Made by a program: the position numbers and the translations under genes
Part shown: positions 11,001 through 18,820 of the stretch, one piece after another
Layout: each line of letters begins with the position of its first letter
Position numbering within the stretch: position 1 is the first letter of the stretch
NCBI GenBank assembly: GCA_031315915.1
Contig: JALDRK010000005.1
Location: forward strand, 1-64,000
Length of the DNA stretch: 64,000 nt
DNA from: Nitrospirales bacterium
GTDB lineage: Bacteria; Nitrospirota; Nitrospiria; Nitrospirales; UBA8639
Reading direction: 5' to 3'
Notes under the pieces: generated by a model
Told to the model about the DNA's origin: nothing
Databases searched by the model: none
The model's input: only the letters and a program-made list of their open reading frames with translations

Positions 11001-11226
11001 TTGCGGAATTCCTGCGGATGTGCGTCCGCATATTTTCGATCCGTTTTTCACGACCAAAGGAACCGGAGAAGGCACCGGTTTGGGATTATCAGTCAGTTTA
11101 GGCATTATCCAGCGGCATGGAGGTGAAATGTTAGTTGAAACTCAGGAGGGCAAGGGGACATGCTTTACCATTCGTCTCCCCTTGATACGAATTCGTCTGA
11201 ATACGCCAGTAAAGGTCGGCTCATGA
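8041..11226 (+). CDS. Cache-HAMP-triple-PAS sensor histidine kinase
   Basis: A 1061-residue membrane sensor. In order: transmembrane helix (about 14-35), a large periplasmic Cache-like sensing domain (about 40-325), second helix (about 340-362), HAMP, then three PAS domains (starting near 421, 563 and 712) joined by coiled coils, a HisKA domain with phosphoacceptor His844 in GVAHEINNPLGG, and a HATPase domain with N box QVIMNLVLNAIHAL and G boxes DDGCGIP and GTGLGLSVS. It would phosphorylate the response regulator encoded next, whose ATG overlaps its stop. Start is GTG; an in-frame stop at 8008-8010 rules out a longer form. The signal is unknown; placement beside the respiratory cluster suggests a redox or energy cue, which is inference. 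Confidence 0.93.
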   Translation: MKRFGFSLQLKGKTILAIVLVGLLPLILSLLLTYFEEKRALRDAAGINMKGIAVETARKVENQIIRGMNEAQQLATIPFIRTAVVNSNRSYEGKNPEEIQRLILEWQESWRIREKQDEFPIFINKYATDYLIQWHAIRKSDYLAIVVVDYQGALVLSSFPQVSFFHGNSVWWQAVMQHPDAQAFVSDLSFDPGFGTHVLNVAVPIWDDARREIVGTISILLRRDSLFRSISEVTAGKTGHAMLASSEGVTILCPLYSLEEHAIPANVVYAFQQGEAGWLVADPDSHGLDHAIVGYAPLHMGMTLAPESLGGKTWHVSVSQDPAETYAPLDQLVGKVALYGLAVFVILWATGTLVAGRIVKPIQTLSEGVQQFGGGQLVQPIQIHTGDEIERLAEAFNAMAVNLQLSFSALNQKVEEIGRLEEKYRDLIENAPEMIHQLNARGEFVHVNKTELQRLGYAASEMLHMSLWDIVPDDQHQRMKQYLHDLETGTHKAIETTFRTKTQEIMDVEIHSTTFMDPLSGALVYSRGFVLDITDRKRLEQEVEGYTNQLEGLVAERTQQLSESEASYKALFNLAADSIFVVGSGGNILDVNAREGEILGYGYHDLKDRIFVDLVSASSREACQQIFKRVSQEEPKSPTTEIEFPDCQGIVKSMEMDVIRIIMGNTPALMVQLRDITEHKRLEAQLQQYNEALEETVEGRTREIEQAKSYIESLLENANDVIYTLDMDLRFTYVNGKVSAWGYQKHELLGKPYLSLLSKRFRSRSLEETLDLGSKMVYEVEVVSRHGGLRSVLISVAPLLNDEGRQNGVLGIARDITERKLLEKQVQDSERLASIGKLAAGVAHEINNPLGGILNCLYNIQKGSLTPARAEEYMHFMEDGLRRVQRIVRQLLDFSQQREPDLASTDIHAVVERVLILTEHVLAGKSGSIRKQYDQTVPPVMVDGIMIEQVIMNLVLNAIHALRPGGQVTIRTRQSEDACEIDVEDDGCGIPADVRPHIFDPFFTTKGTGEGTGLGLSVSLGIIQRHGGEMLVETQEGKGTCFTIRLPLIRIRLNTPVKVGS

Positions 11227-12674
11227 ATAAGGGATCGATTTTAATTATCGATGATGAACCCTTGATGCGCGTCTCAATGGTCGACGCTCTCACAGCGGTT
11301 GGATACGAAGTCCGGGAGGCGAGCAACGGGTTGGAGGGATTGGAGCGTTTGCAGGGGATGTTCTACGATCTGGTCATTACAGATTTGCGGATGCCGGGTG
11401 CCGATGGGTTGAAAATTGTGAAAACCTGCAAAGATCACTCTCCTCAGACGGAAGTCATCGTGATAACAGCACATGGTTCGGTGGATACCGCCGTGGAGGC
11501 TATGAAAGGGGGAGCCTATGACTTCATCACCAAGCCATTTTCCATGGATGAGCTCTTGTTAAGCGTTGATCGGGTTTGTGCCATGGTGGATTTACGTAAG
11601 GAGAACCGCATCCTGCGAGATGAGTTGGAGCACAAGTTCAGCTTTCAGGGCATTGTCGGAAAAAATAACCGTATGCGGGAAGTGTTGGAAAAAATCAAAT
11701 TGGTAGCAAGTACGGATGCCACGGTGTTGATTATGGGGGAAAGTGGAACTGGCAAGGAATTGCTCGCCAATGCGATTCATATGAACAGTCCTCGTCGGCA
11801 GCATTCTCTCGTGAAAGTCAGCTGCGCGGCCCTTCCCGAAACCCTTCTGGAAGCTGAATTATTCGGTCACGAAAAAGGGGCATTTACCGGAGCCCTCCGC
11901 CAGCGGAGGGGGCGGTTTGAACTGGCCAACCAAGGCACGTTGTTTTTAGACGAGATAGGGGATGTGTCTCCGGTCGTGCAGGTCAAACTTCTTCGGGTCC
12001 TGCAAGAGCGTCAATTTGAGCGGGTTGGAGGGAATGAAACTATAGAGGTAGATGTCCGATTGGTGTGTGCCACTCAAAAAGATCTCAGAAAGGAAGTAGA
12101 AAAAGGGCAATTTCGTGAAGATTTATTCTATCGGCTCAATGTTGTTCCCGTTCACGTGCCTCCGTTGCGCGAACGGCGGGAGGATATTCTCTTTATTGCG
12201 GATCATTTTTTAGAAACCATGGCGGTGAGGAACCATTTGGAGATCAAACAATTGAGCCGACAAGCCCGAGAGGTACTCTTTAGATATTCGTTTCCCGGAA
12301 ATGTTCGGGAGTTAGAAAATACGGTTGAACGAGCGGTTGCCTTGACACAGCAATCCTCAGAAATTCATGTATGGGACTTGTGTGGACAGAGCCGTTGTCC
12401 TTATAACGGCGGGGAACCTCAGCCGGGATGCGGTTTTTGTAGCGATTTGAAAGGCTCAAAAGGGACAGGGCGCGCCTCCATGGAAACGTTAGCCTTGGCA
12501 AGAGAACAATTTGAGAAGAATCATATTTTCGAGATCTTGCAGCGAACGGGTTGGAGTCGAACCACGGCTTCGAAAATATTGGGACTTTCTCGGAAAGGCT
12601 TATGGGAAAAATGTAAGCGATATGGAATTACCAGACCGGGAGAAGCAGGAGTGGCTCGTGAAGAAGACGAGTGA
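11223..12674 (+). CDS. Sigma-54-dependent response regulator (NtrC family) with Cys-rich linker
   Basis: The ATG at 11223 overlaps the kinase stop (ATGA) and opens directly on the receiver domain (ILIIDDEP), so it is preferred over the upstream in-frame start at 11160. Domains of the 483 residues: receiver with Asp54 in ITDLRMP and a TKPF lysine near 106; sigma-54 AAA+ ATPase with Walker A GESGTGKE, the sigma-contacting GAFTGA loop, LFLDEIGD and the arginine-rich sensor; C-terminal Fis-type helix-turn-helix. It activates sigma-54 promoters when phosphorylated. The linker before the helix-turn-helix has four cysteines (387, 392, 403, 406; CX4CX10CX2C) like a small metal or redox site. Targets are not evident. 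Confidence 0.93.
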   Translation: MNKGSILIIDDEPLMRVSMVDALTAVGYEVREASNGLEGLERLQGMFYDLVITDLRMPGADGLKIVKTCKDHSPQTEVIVITAHGSVDTAVEAMKGGAYDFITKPFSMDELLLSVDRVCAMVDLRKENRILRDELEHKFSFQGIVGKNNRMREVLEKIKLVASTDATVLIMGESGTGKELLANAIHMNSPRRQHSLVKVSCAALPETLLEAELFGHEKGAFTGALRQRRGRFELANQGTLFLDEIGDVSPVVQVKLLRVLQERQFERVGGNETIEVDVRLVCATQKDLRKEVEKGQFREDLFYRLNVVPVHVPPLRERREDILFIADHFLETMAVRNHLEIKQLSRQAREVLFRYSFPGNVRELENTVERAVALTQQSSEIHVWDLCGQSRCPYNGGEPQPGCGFCSDLKGSKGTGRASMETLALAREQFEKNHIFEILQRTGWSRTTASKILGLSRKGLWEKCKRYGITRPGEAGVAREEDE

Positions 12675-12757
12675 TTTCAATCCATTTTTGAATTTTTAAT
12701 AAGGTTAGTCTGCCAAGAGGTCTGTTCCTGCTTTTCCACTCATTAATAATTCCTTGC

Positions 12758-13858
12758 TTATTCTCCTTCTCCACCATCCCACAATTTGATGAGCCGATCG
12801 TTTCCGGCGGTCGCCAAATATCTGCCATCGGCAGATAGGGCGATTCCGCGTATTGGCCCTTTATGGGAACGTAAAGTCCTGATTTGACGTCCTTTTTCGA
12901 TGTCCCACATTTTTACTGTACCGTCGTCACTTGCACTAATCAGTACCTTGCCATCCTGGGTCACAAACAGGTTTCTGACCCATCCGGAATGACCTTTTAA
13001 GGTACGAACTTCTTCCATGGCTGGCATACTAAAGAATTTAATCGTGCAATCCCGACTCCCTGAAATGAGCAGGGATCCATCCGGTGTGTAGGTAAGAGCT
13101 CCGATCCAAAACTCCATGGGTTTTTGGAATCCGCCTTGATCGTCTACATAAAATCCTCGATTTTCTGTTAACTCATCGTCGGCTTCATCTCGCCAATGGC
13201 CGTTGTGCACGAGCTTTTCCTCTCCGCTGGGGAGAACCTCATAAAGTTTGAGTTTGCCGATATCACTGCCAGAGACCAGGTGGATGCCATCTGGTGAAAA
13301 GGCGACACAGACGTTCCAATGATGATCGTATTGGTCTTTCCCCAATAACGTCATCAGTTCGGTGCCCGTTGTGACTTCCCAAATCTTAATATCTTTATTT
13401 TGACCTGCTCGGGCCAACATCAACCCATCAGGAGAAAATGAAAGACTACAGACCGCATGGTCATAGCGAGTAAATAGAAGGCGGTTTGTTTCACCGGTCT
13501 GAGGATTCCATAACCGAATGGTCCGATCTTCACTGGCTGACGCCAGAGTTTGACCATCTGGACTAAAAAGGACTTGCCGGATGACTTGAGTATGGCCCCT
13601 GAGAGATTTGAGCAAACGACCTGTTTCAATATCCCAAAAACGCAAAAATCGATCATTTCCTCCACTGGCCAGAGTCAGGCCATCCGGAGAAAAGGCCACA
13701 GACCATATTTCCTGGGAATGTCCTCGAAAGGTTTTGAGTTCTTTGGCTCCGGCCTTCCAGTAAGCAAGGGAATCCAGTACAGGATTCGTTGGTGACTCAG
13801 GATTGAGCATGGGGCTTGAAGTAGGGGAAGCGGTCTCAGGGTTGGCATACTGGGTCAT
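12758..13858 (-). CDS. WD40-repeat beta-propeller protein
   Basis: A 366-residue protein made almost entirely of about seven WD40 repeats, each with an SPDG-type turn (for example VAFSPDGLTLASGGNDR) and a terminal FWD, LWN, MWD or LWD. This predicts one closed seven-bladed propeller. There is no signal peptide, so it is probably cytoplasmic and acts as a protein-binding scaffold. The ATG at 13858 is chosen because AGGAG lies four bases before it; a GTG 12 bases upstream is the alternative. It converges on the response regulator and diverges from the HExxH protein. No enzymatic domain is attached and no partner can be named. Confidence 0.88.
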   Translation of the reverse strand: MTQYANPETASPTSSPMLNPESPTNPVLDSLAYWKAGAKELKTFRGHSQEIWSVAFSPDGLTLASGGNDRFLRFWDIETGRLLKSLRGHTQVIRQVLFSPDGQTLASASEDRTIRLWNPQTGETNRLLFTRYDHAVCSLSFSPDGLMLARAGQNKDIKIWEVTTGTELMTLLGKDQYDHHWNVCVAFSPDGIHLVSGSDIGKLKLYEVLPSGEEKLVHNGHWRDEADDELTENRGFYVDDQGGFQKPMEFWIGALTYTPDGSLLISGSRDCTIKFFSMPAMEEVRTLKGHSGWVRNLFVTQDGKVLISASDDGTVKMWDIEKGRQIRTLRSHKGPIRGIALSADGRYLATAGNDRLIKLWDGGEGE

Positions 13859-13870
13859 GATACTCCTCAC

Positions 13871-14162
13871 TTCGTCAAATATGACAATGTCAATTTTGAT
13901 AGTATGTATGTGATGAAGGTTTGCATCTTCGGATGCGTGGTTGCAAAGTCGTCCCTTGCCAAATCGGAAATTTCATTCCTATAATTGATTCGATTGTATC
14001 GGAATACTAATCGTCCATTTTTGAATGAGTCAAGGTTCCTTGTCCGTCAATAGAAAAGAAAACGGGTAGAGAGGTCCTTACTTTTTAATACTTGGCTAGG
14101 CGAAGTTTAGACAAGACTAGAGTAGAGCTGAACCTCGTTTAGCGGGTGAGTTTTCGGGACAC
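13871..14162. other. Divergent intergenic region, about 300 bases
   Basis: AT-rich spacer between the WD40 gene (minus strand) and the HExxH gene (plus strand). It must hold two divergent promoters. A TTGATT hexamer at 13985-13990 has no convincing -10 partner. I saw no gene, terminator or clear repeat. Confidence 0.5.
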
Positions 14163-14174
14163 GGAGGATTGTTT

Positions 14175-15173
14175 ATGGAAATTCGTTTTCAACCTGCCCT
14201 TCTTCAGGAGGTTATTGACTCGTTTGCCGAAAAAACCGAACGAGAGGGCGATCCAACTTATTTTAATGAATTTCACGAGTTCGCGGACCCAATCTATGAA
14301 AAATTTTCTTTGGATGACCGAGAACCCGAATTTAAAAAGTTGTATCAACATTTGTTTGCCAAATGGGGTTTTGCGGAAATTTTACGAGATGCGTTTGAAG
14401 AATTTCCCCTGCTCCAGGAAAAAATCGGGATCGTCCTGGTCCGCGGTGTGTTAAAGGAAGATCAAGAAGGCGTGGATATTCTTCGAAAATGGGGCATGGT
14501 AGAGGCCAAGTTAGCCAAGCAATTTGAAGAAAAAGGACAAAAGGGTGTAGGGATCAAACTGGTCCCTCGGCGGTTCTACGATCCTGCCATTACAAAGTAT
14601 CTACGGCATGAACTGACCCATATTTCCGATATGTTGGATGAAAACTTCGGGTATGATGCCGACACGAAGGTGGGGCTAAATCCAGGGGAAGAACATTTAA
14701 TTTTAAATCGTTATCGGGTGTTGTGGAGTCTGCATGTGGATAGTCGAATCCTTCGGTCCGGAAAAGAACCTGTCTTTTCTAAGGAATACCGGTTCCGTGA
14801 GTTTCGGTCTTGGTATCGTAAAATTTTACCTGGTCAGGTGGAGTCAGTTTTTGAGGGGCTTTGGCAGGCTGATTATTTGACTCATGCTGAATTGGTTGAA
14901 ATGGCGTCGGATACTTCTCGTGTCATCGAGCGGGCCATTGAGGTTGAAGATGGTGAAGTCCCCGATGTTCCAACTAAACCAATGCTGTTGCCGGGATTTC
15001 CCTGCCCTCTTTGTAGGTTTCCCACCTATAGCTGGGTTGAAAATTTGGATGAAATCGTGGAGCCCTATGTTTTGGACTTTATTCGAGAAAATCACCCAGG
15101 GTGGGATGTCGAGTATGGAGGCTGTGACCGATGCATAGAAGTCTATAAACTGCGGGCGGCAGGAGTCGTGTAA
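14175..15173 (+). CDS. Conserved protein with HExxH motif and C-terminal zinc-ribbon cysteines
   Basis: I do not recognise the family. The 332-residue soluble protein has HELTH at residues 145-149, which matches the HExxH zinc-metallopeptidase motif, within RHELTHISDMLDENFGY. It also has two CX2C pairs (Cys277/280 in CPLC and Cys317/320 in CDRC) that could form a zinc ribbon. The N-terminal part is acidic and helical. The ATG at 14175 has GGAGG seven bases upstream (14163-14167), which favours it over TTG 14169. It stands before the NapF-like and TorD-like genes, so a role in processing or assembling a metalloenzyme is possible. Peptidase activity is not established: HExxH also occurs in non-peptidases. 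Confidence 0.8.
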   Translation: MEIRFQPALLQEVIDSFAEKTEREGDPTYFNEFHEFADPIYEKFSLDDREPEFKKLYQHLFAKWGFAEILRDAFEEFPLLQEKIGIVLVRGVLKEDQEGVDILRKWGMVEAKLAKQFEEKGQKGVGIKLVPRRFYDPAITKYLRHELTHISDMLDENFGYDADTKVGLNPGEEHLILNRYRVLWSLHVDSRILRSGKEPVFSKEYRFREFRSWYRKILPGQVESVFEGLWQADYLTHAELVEMASDTSRVIERAIEVEDGEVPDVPTKPMLLPGFPCPLCRFPTYSWVENLDEIVEPYVLDFIRENHPGWDVEYGGCDRCIEVYKLRAAGVV

Positions 15174-15253
15174 TAATAATTGGTTGAGTGAGAAAGTACT
15201 TTTTTCTCGTCATAACCGGCTTAACTCTGTTCTCACTGCTGTAGGGCATATGA

Positions 15254-15871
15254 ATGGCAACTTCCAACAATAGCGGCAAACCAATCGCTGATCCGACCTT
15301 CGGTCGGAGAACGTTTTTGCGCCAATCCTTGGTCTCATTCGGTTCAACCGTTCAAGAATTTGTTAAGCACCGTGATGCGCCTGTCATCAAGGAAGCTGAG
15401 CCCAAAAGTGTGCCTCTTCAAAAAGGATGGTTGCGTCCGCCTGGAGCAGCTCAGGAGGGAGATTTTTTGGAGCGCTGTACAAAGTGTGGGGATTGTATTG
15501 ACGCGTGTCCACACCAGGTAATCAAGAAACTGCTGAAGGACGAGACACCAGCTATTTTCCCCGGTGAGGGGCCTTGTCAACTTTGTGACGATCTTCCTTG
15601 TATTGCGGCATGTGAGGCTGACGCTCTTTTACCGCTTTCAGGGTTGGATATGGTAAATATGGGTGTGGCAGTGGTGTCGTCAGCTCTATGTACTGCCGGG
15701 AATGGATGCAATGCGTGTATCTCAAAGTGTCCAATGGATGCGTTAGACATGGATTTTTCGCTATTTTCCGTAATCGTGGACTCAAATCGGTGTGTGGGCT
15801 GTGGTTTATGCCAATTTATTTGTCGTACGGTCAATGACCAAGTGGCGATAAGAGTAATGGTTAATAAGTAG
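15254..15871 (+). CDS. NapF-like ferredoxin with four [4Fe-4S] motifs
   Basis: A 205-residue iron-sulfur protein. Four cysteine clusters are visible: CTKCGDCIDACP, CQLCDDLPCIAAC, CTAGNGCNACISKCP and CVGCGLCQFIC. The N-terminus has GRRTFLRQS then WLRPPGA, the arrangement of NapF and related proteins. It resembles a twin-arginine motif but lacks a real hydrophobic segment, so the protein is probably cytoplasmic like NapF. NapF helps mature the catalytic subunit of periplasmic nitrate reductase; by analogy this protein may help load or reduce an Nxr-type molybdoenzyme. A TorD-like chaperone follows. A NapG/MauM-type electron carrier is the alternative reading. Confidence 0.85.
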   Translation: MATSNNSGKPIADPTFGRRTFLRQSLVSFGSTVQEFVKHRDAPVIKEAEPKSVPLQKGWLRPPGAAQEGDFLERCTKCGDCIDACPHQVIKKLLKDETPAIFPGEGPCQLCDDLPCIAACEADALLPLSGLDMVNMGVAVVSSALCTAGNGCNACISKCPMDALDMDFSLFSVIVDSNRCVGCGLCQFICRTVNDQVAIRVMVNK

Positions 15872-15919
15872 ATAAATTTCATGGCTAGAGAGGATTTGTG
15901 GTGATGGTATATAGGCAAG

Positions 15920-15943
15920 AAGGCTCTGCGGAATGCCTTTTTT
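15920..15943 (+). terminator. Weak intrinsic terminator after the NapF-like gene
   Basis: AAGGC (15920-15924) pairs with GCCTT, and the loop can close further with TC/GA, followed by a run of T. It lies about 50 bases after the ferredoxin stop and before a new promoter, consistent with a transcription-unit boundary. The stem is short. Confidence 0.5.
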
Positions 15944-16086
15944 GAGAGGGAAGTTTTTTGTTATGATCTCATATATAACATCATTGATCATTGTCGTTGA
16001 AGTAATTGGTTCTTGATTAAAGGTACCGTATTGAAATTTCCGTGGATTCTCAGAAGGAAAAAAGAGGAAATACCGGATCATATGTC
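15944..16086. other. AT-rich spacer before the torD-like promoter
   Basis: Part of the 330-base gap between the NapF-like and TorD-like genes. Apart from the terminator on its left and the promoter on its right I see no coding signal or strong repeat. Confidence 0.5.
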
Positions 16087-16115
16087 TTGACTTCATAGGT
16101 CCATTGTCCTATGAT
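16087..16115 (+). promoter_or_regulatory. Sigma-70-like promoter with a dyad in its spacer
   Basis: TTGACT (16087-16092) and TATGAT (16110-16115) each match the consensus in five of six bases and are separated by exactly 17 bases. A 7-bp inverted repeat, TCATAGG (16093-16099) and CCTATGA (16108-16114), lies between and over the -10 box, as expected of an operator. Transcription would begin near 16122, giving an untranslated leader of about 80 bases before the TorD-like start. Confidence 0.65.
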
Positions 16116-16200
16116 CTGGTCCCCTTTTCATAAAGTCCTTATGAGGTGTCCGTTTTAATTATTCATTCCGATTTTTAAAATTCCTAAGGTGGTGGAAAAT

Positions 16201-17175
16201 ATGGGGACAGGAGTGAAGGAAGGAAAAAGGTCAACTCATAAAATGCCTTCTGCATCAACAGAAGAAAAAAGAGAGGTGAAAATTTCGCCAAAAGATGCTC
16301 CGGCTGTTGAGCGTGCTCTTTGCCGGAGTAAGTTATACTTATTGGTTTCTTGGGGGTACCTTTTCCCTGAAGACGATGAATTTTTGGACTATCTACAAAG
16401 CGGGGAGTTTGTTGAGGATGGAAAGGCCGCCCTTGAGAGTTTAGAAAAAGAACTACAAAACATTGGTGGGCAAGAGGCTAAGAATAGGATTAATGCCTTA
16501 AAAACTCATTTTGAGACTATTGAGGAATGGGTGTCGACCGAGGGAGAGAATTGGGGTATCCAGGATTTACGGGATGAACATCGTCGCGTATTTAGCAATG
16601 TGATTGCCCTTGATTGCCCGCCATATGAAACGCTTTTTGGTAATGACCACGTGTTTGGACAGTCTTATGTGATGGGCGATATTGCGGGTTTTTATAGTGC
16701 ATTTGGCCTTCAATTATCGCCTGATATCCATGAGCGGTTGGATCATTTGAGCGTTGAATTGGAGTTTATGCATTATTTGGCATATAAGGAATCTTATGCC
16801 ATTCTGCATGACGGACAAGAAAAGTTGCAGACGGTGATAGAAGCGGAGAAAAAATTTGTCAAGGAGCATATAGGCCGTTGGGTTCCATTGTTTGCCGGGA
16901 TGTTAGTGCGAAAAGCAGATTTTGGTTTTTATAAAATTCTCGCCGACTTTACATCGGACTGGATGGCATTTGATATTGCTTACCTGGGCGTTACTCCTCA
17001 ACCTTATTCCGAAACTGATTATCGACCGGCATCTTTTATGAGTCCTGAGGGCCAAACTTTTGAATGTGGGGCTCAGGACAAGGGTAATGAATTAAGCCTC
17101 TTAATGAGTGAGGTTGGGGCTGATGCGTTTATAGAAAAAGAAACCGATTCTACGGGGAAATCGGGTAATGCCTAG
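16201..17175 (+). CDS. TorD/NarJ-like molybdoenzyme assembly chaperone
   Basis: A predicted all-helical cytoplasmic protein of about 324 residues resembling the TorD/DmsD/NarJ chaperones, which bind the apo catalytic subunit and hold back export until the molybdopterin cofactor is inserted. Supporting stretches are an early ALCRSKLYLLVSWGYLFPEDDEF, the DLRDEHRRVF segment, PPYETLFG, and the ERLDHLSVELEFMHYLAYKE helix typical of the family. The N-terminal 40 residues are charged and likely disordered. ATG 16201 has AAGGTGG eight bases before it; GTG 16189 is possible. It is preceded by its own promoter and followed 125 bases later by nxrC copy 1. NxrA is its likely client, which is inference because NxrA is outside the window. 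Confidence 0.82.
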   Translation: MGTGVKEGKRSTHKMPSASTEEKREVKISPKDAPAVERALCRSKLYLLVSWGYLFPEDDEFLDYLQSGEFVEDGKAALESLEKELQNIGGQEAKNRINALKTHFETIEEWVSTEGENWGIQDLRDEHRRVFSNVIALDCPPYETLFGNDHVFGQSYVMGDIAGFYSAFGLQLSPDIHERLDHLSVELEFMHYLAYKESYAILHDGQEKLQTVIEAEKKFVKEHIGRWVPLFAGMLVRKADFGFYKILADFTSDWMAFDIAYLGVTPQPYSETDYRPASFMSPEGQTFECGAQDKGNELSLLMSEVGADAFIEKETDSTGKSGNA

Positions 17176-17300
17176 TGGAATTAATTATTCTTAATAGCGT
17201 TGATAATATTGACGTGGTTCAACTTTCAGGAAAAGTTCGAGAAACAGGTAGTTAGTAGGCTTTTCAGTTTTAATCTTTTATCAAAGGAGGATGCGTCATT

Positions 17301-18257
17301 ATGAGATTGGTGCAGACGCGCAACAAACGAGTAGTGTTTGGCGTTTTACTGTCTGTTCTAGTGGTATGTGTGGGTTTGACGCTTGGACAGATTCCGTTGG
17401 CCGTCTCGCAACCGGTGACCATTCCGGTTGGCAAGATCAATGGCCCCATACCGATGGATGCGGCAAACCCGGTCTGGGAATCCGTGCCGGGTGTGGTGGC
17501 GCCGCTCAGCGGACAGACGATTACCACCCCGATGCATCCCAACATTTCCGTGAAAACCGTCATGGTGAAAATGGCCACCAATGGCAAAGAAATCGGGATC
17601 TGGACGAACTGGGGGGATCAAACCCTCAACAACACAACTATTGGGCCGCAGGATTTCCGTGACCAGGTGGCTGTGCAATTTCCCGTGCAAACTTCAGGTG
17701 CTCCGCCATTCCAATGTATGGGGCAATCGGGTGGAACGGTGAACATCTGGCGGTGGAATGCCGAGTGGCAAAAAGATTTGGGCGCGGGCGTGGCTGGGAT
17801 GTGGGATGTGGACAATCAATATCCGTCCATCGCTTGGGACTATTACTACGAGGAGCCGGCAGGTGGCGTGACGTATCCTGACCGGATTGGTCGGAGCTTA
17901 GGGCCATTCAACCCAGGGATTTGGTCTGGGAACATCATGTCCGATCCGAATCTTCGGGTTGGGTCGGTGGAAGACCTGAATGCCAACGGATTCAGCACCT
18001 TGACTACGCAAGCCTCGCAGGATGTGGTAGGTAACGGTCTGTGGGAGCCGTATGGAGCCTTGAAGGGCGGTTGCTGCAGCGGTCCGACCTGGCGGGTAGT
18101 TATGAAGCGGACGTTGGCCACCAACGACCCGAACGATGTGCAATTCAAAGCCGGAGCAAGCTTCCCGGTAGCATTTGCGGTATGGGATGGTTCGAACGTG
18201 GAACGGAACGGGATGAAAGGCATCTCGACCTGGTTCACGGCCCAAATGCCGAACTAG
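17301..18257 (+). CDS. nxrC: Nitrite oxidoreductase gamma-subunit-type heme protein (NxrC), copy 1
   Basis: A 318-residue periplasmic protein with a cleavable-looking Sec signal (about residues 10-37, basic then VVFGVLLSVLVVCVGLTLG, ending LAVSQ). The mature part matches the ethylbenzene-dehydrogenase/chlorate-reductase gamma-subunit heme b domain used by Nitrospira NxrC: FQCMGQSGGTVNIWRWN supplies the likely methionine ligand, and the C-terminus has WRVVMKR and PVAFAVWDGSNVERNG. Role by homology: carries electrons from NxrB towards cytochromes c. A strong ribosome binding site (AAAGGAGG) and a strong terminator frame it, and its sequence is visibly richer in GC than both flanks, suggesting high expression. 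NxrA and NxrB are not adjacent. Confidence 0.85.
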   Translation: MRLVQTRNKRVVFGVLLSVLVVCVGLTLGQIPLAVSQPVTIPVGKINGPIPMDAANPVWESVPGVVAPLSGQTITTPMHPNISVKTVMVKMATNGKEIGIWTNWGDQTLNNTTIGPQDFRDQVAVQFPVQTSGAPPFQCMGQSGGTVNIWRWNAEWQKDLGAGVAGMWDVDNQYPSIAWDYYYEEPAGGVTYPDRIGRSLGPFNPGIWSGNIMSDPNLRVGSVEDLNANGFSTLTTQASQDVVGNGLWEPYGALKGGCCSGPTWRVVMKRTLATNDPNDVQFKAGASFPVAFAVWDGSNVERNGMKGISTWFTAQMPN

Positions 18258-18293
18258 ATTATTCCATTTCGGCAAAAGGTTATTTTGTAAGAG

Positions 18294-18345
18294 AAAGCCT
18301 TCGGTTGTTTGCCAATGCGGCAAATGATCGAAGGCTTTTCTTTTT
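18294..18345 (+). terminator. Rho-independent terminator of nxrC copy 1
   Basis: Outer arms AAAGCCTTCG (18294-18303) and CGAAGGCTTT (18329-18338) and inner arms TTTGCC (18308-18313) and GGCAAA (18319-18324) form a long stem with a five-base loop, followed by a T-rich run. It begins 36 bases after the nxrC stop. Confidence 0.88.
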
Positions 18346-18820
18346 GGTAAAGTGCATTCAGATGAGGATAAAAGTCGTCATGAAAGAAACTATAAAAAGT
18401 ATGGTTAGGGATTTTATTTATGTTAAGAAAAGTTATAAGTATTTATTCCCAGAGGCTGCTTCCGATAGATTGTAAATGGTAAAAAATGTTCCTGTATCTT
18501 TTGCTTAACATGTTAATTTGATGGGGTAAAACACTGTCTGGGTATCTTTATTTTTTAAGTTTTTCCATCAATATTTTGATAGATCAATTCAAATCCAAGG
18601 AAAGCTTTTCAGTCTTGTTTTATCCAGGTGGATATTGGAGCCATTCCCAAAAGTAACAACACTCATCGGCAAGGTATTGGCTCGAACATTGGGAACACGG
18701 TTTGTTGGCATTAATCACCATAAAGAGTTTGAGGTGAATGGTTGCATTGGAAAGAATGGCACGTGTATAAATTAAAAGTAAGGTTTTATTCTTTAAAATT
18801 CCTAATTTAGGGGCCCACCT
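18346..18820. other. AT-rich intergenic region
   Basis: About 475 bases, markedly AT-rich compared with the genes on both sides. On the minus strand at 18620-18721 a short frame encodes about 33 residues with cysteines (PCSQCSS and DECCYFW), but it has no ribosome binding site and I do not call it a gene. It may be a degraded gene fragment. No terminator or repeat besides that of nxrC was seen. Confidence 0.5.

Noticed and set aside
18620-18721. Short minus-strand frame with cysteines (PCSQCSS, DECCYFW)
   Set aside because: No ribosome binding site, AT-rich surroundings and only about 33 plausible residues; may be a relic but not supported as a gene.
18750-18790. Possible sigma-54 promoter (TGGCACG near 18758)
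   Set aside because: The required GC-containing -12 element is absent at the proper distance.
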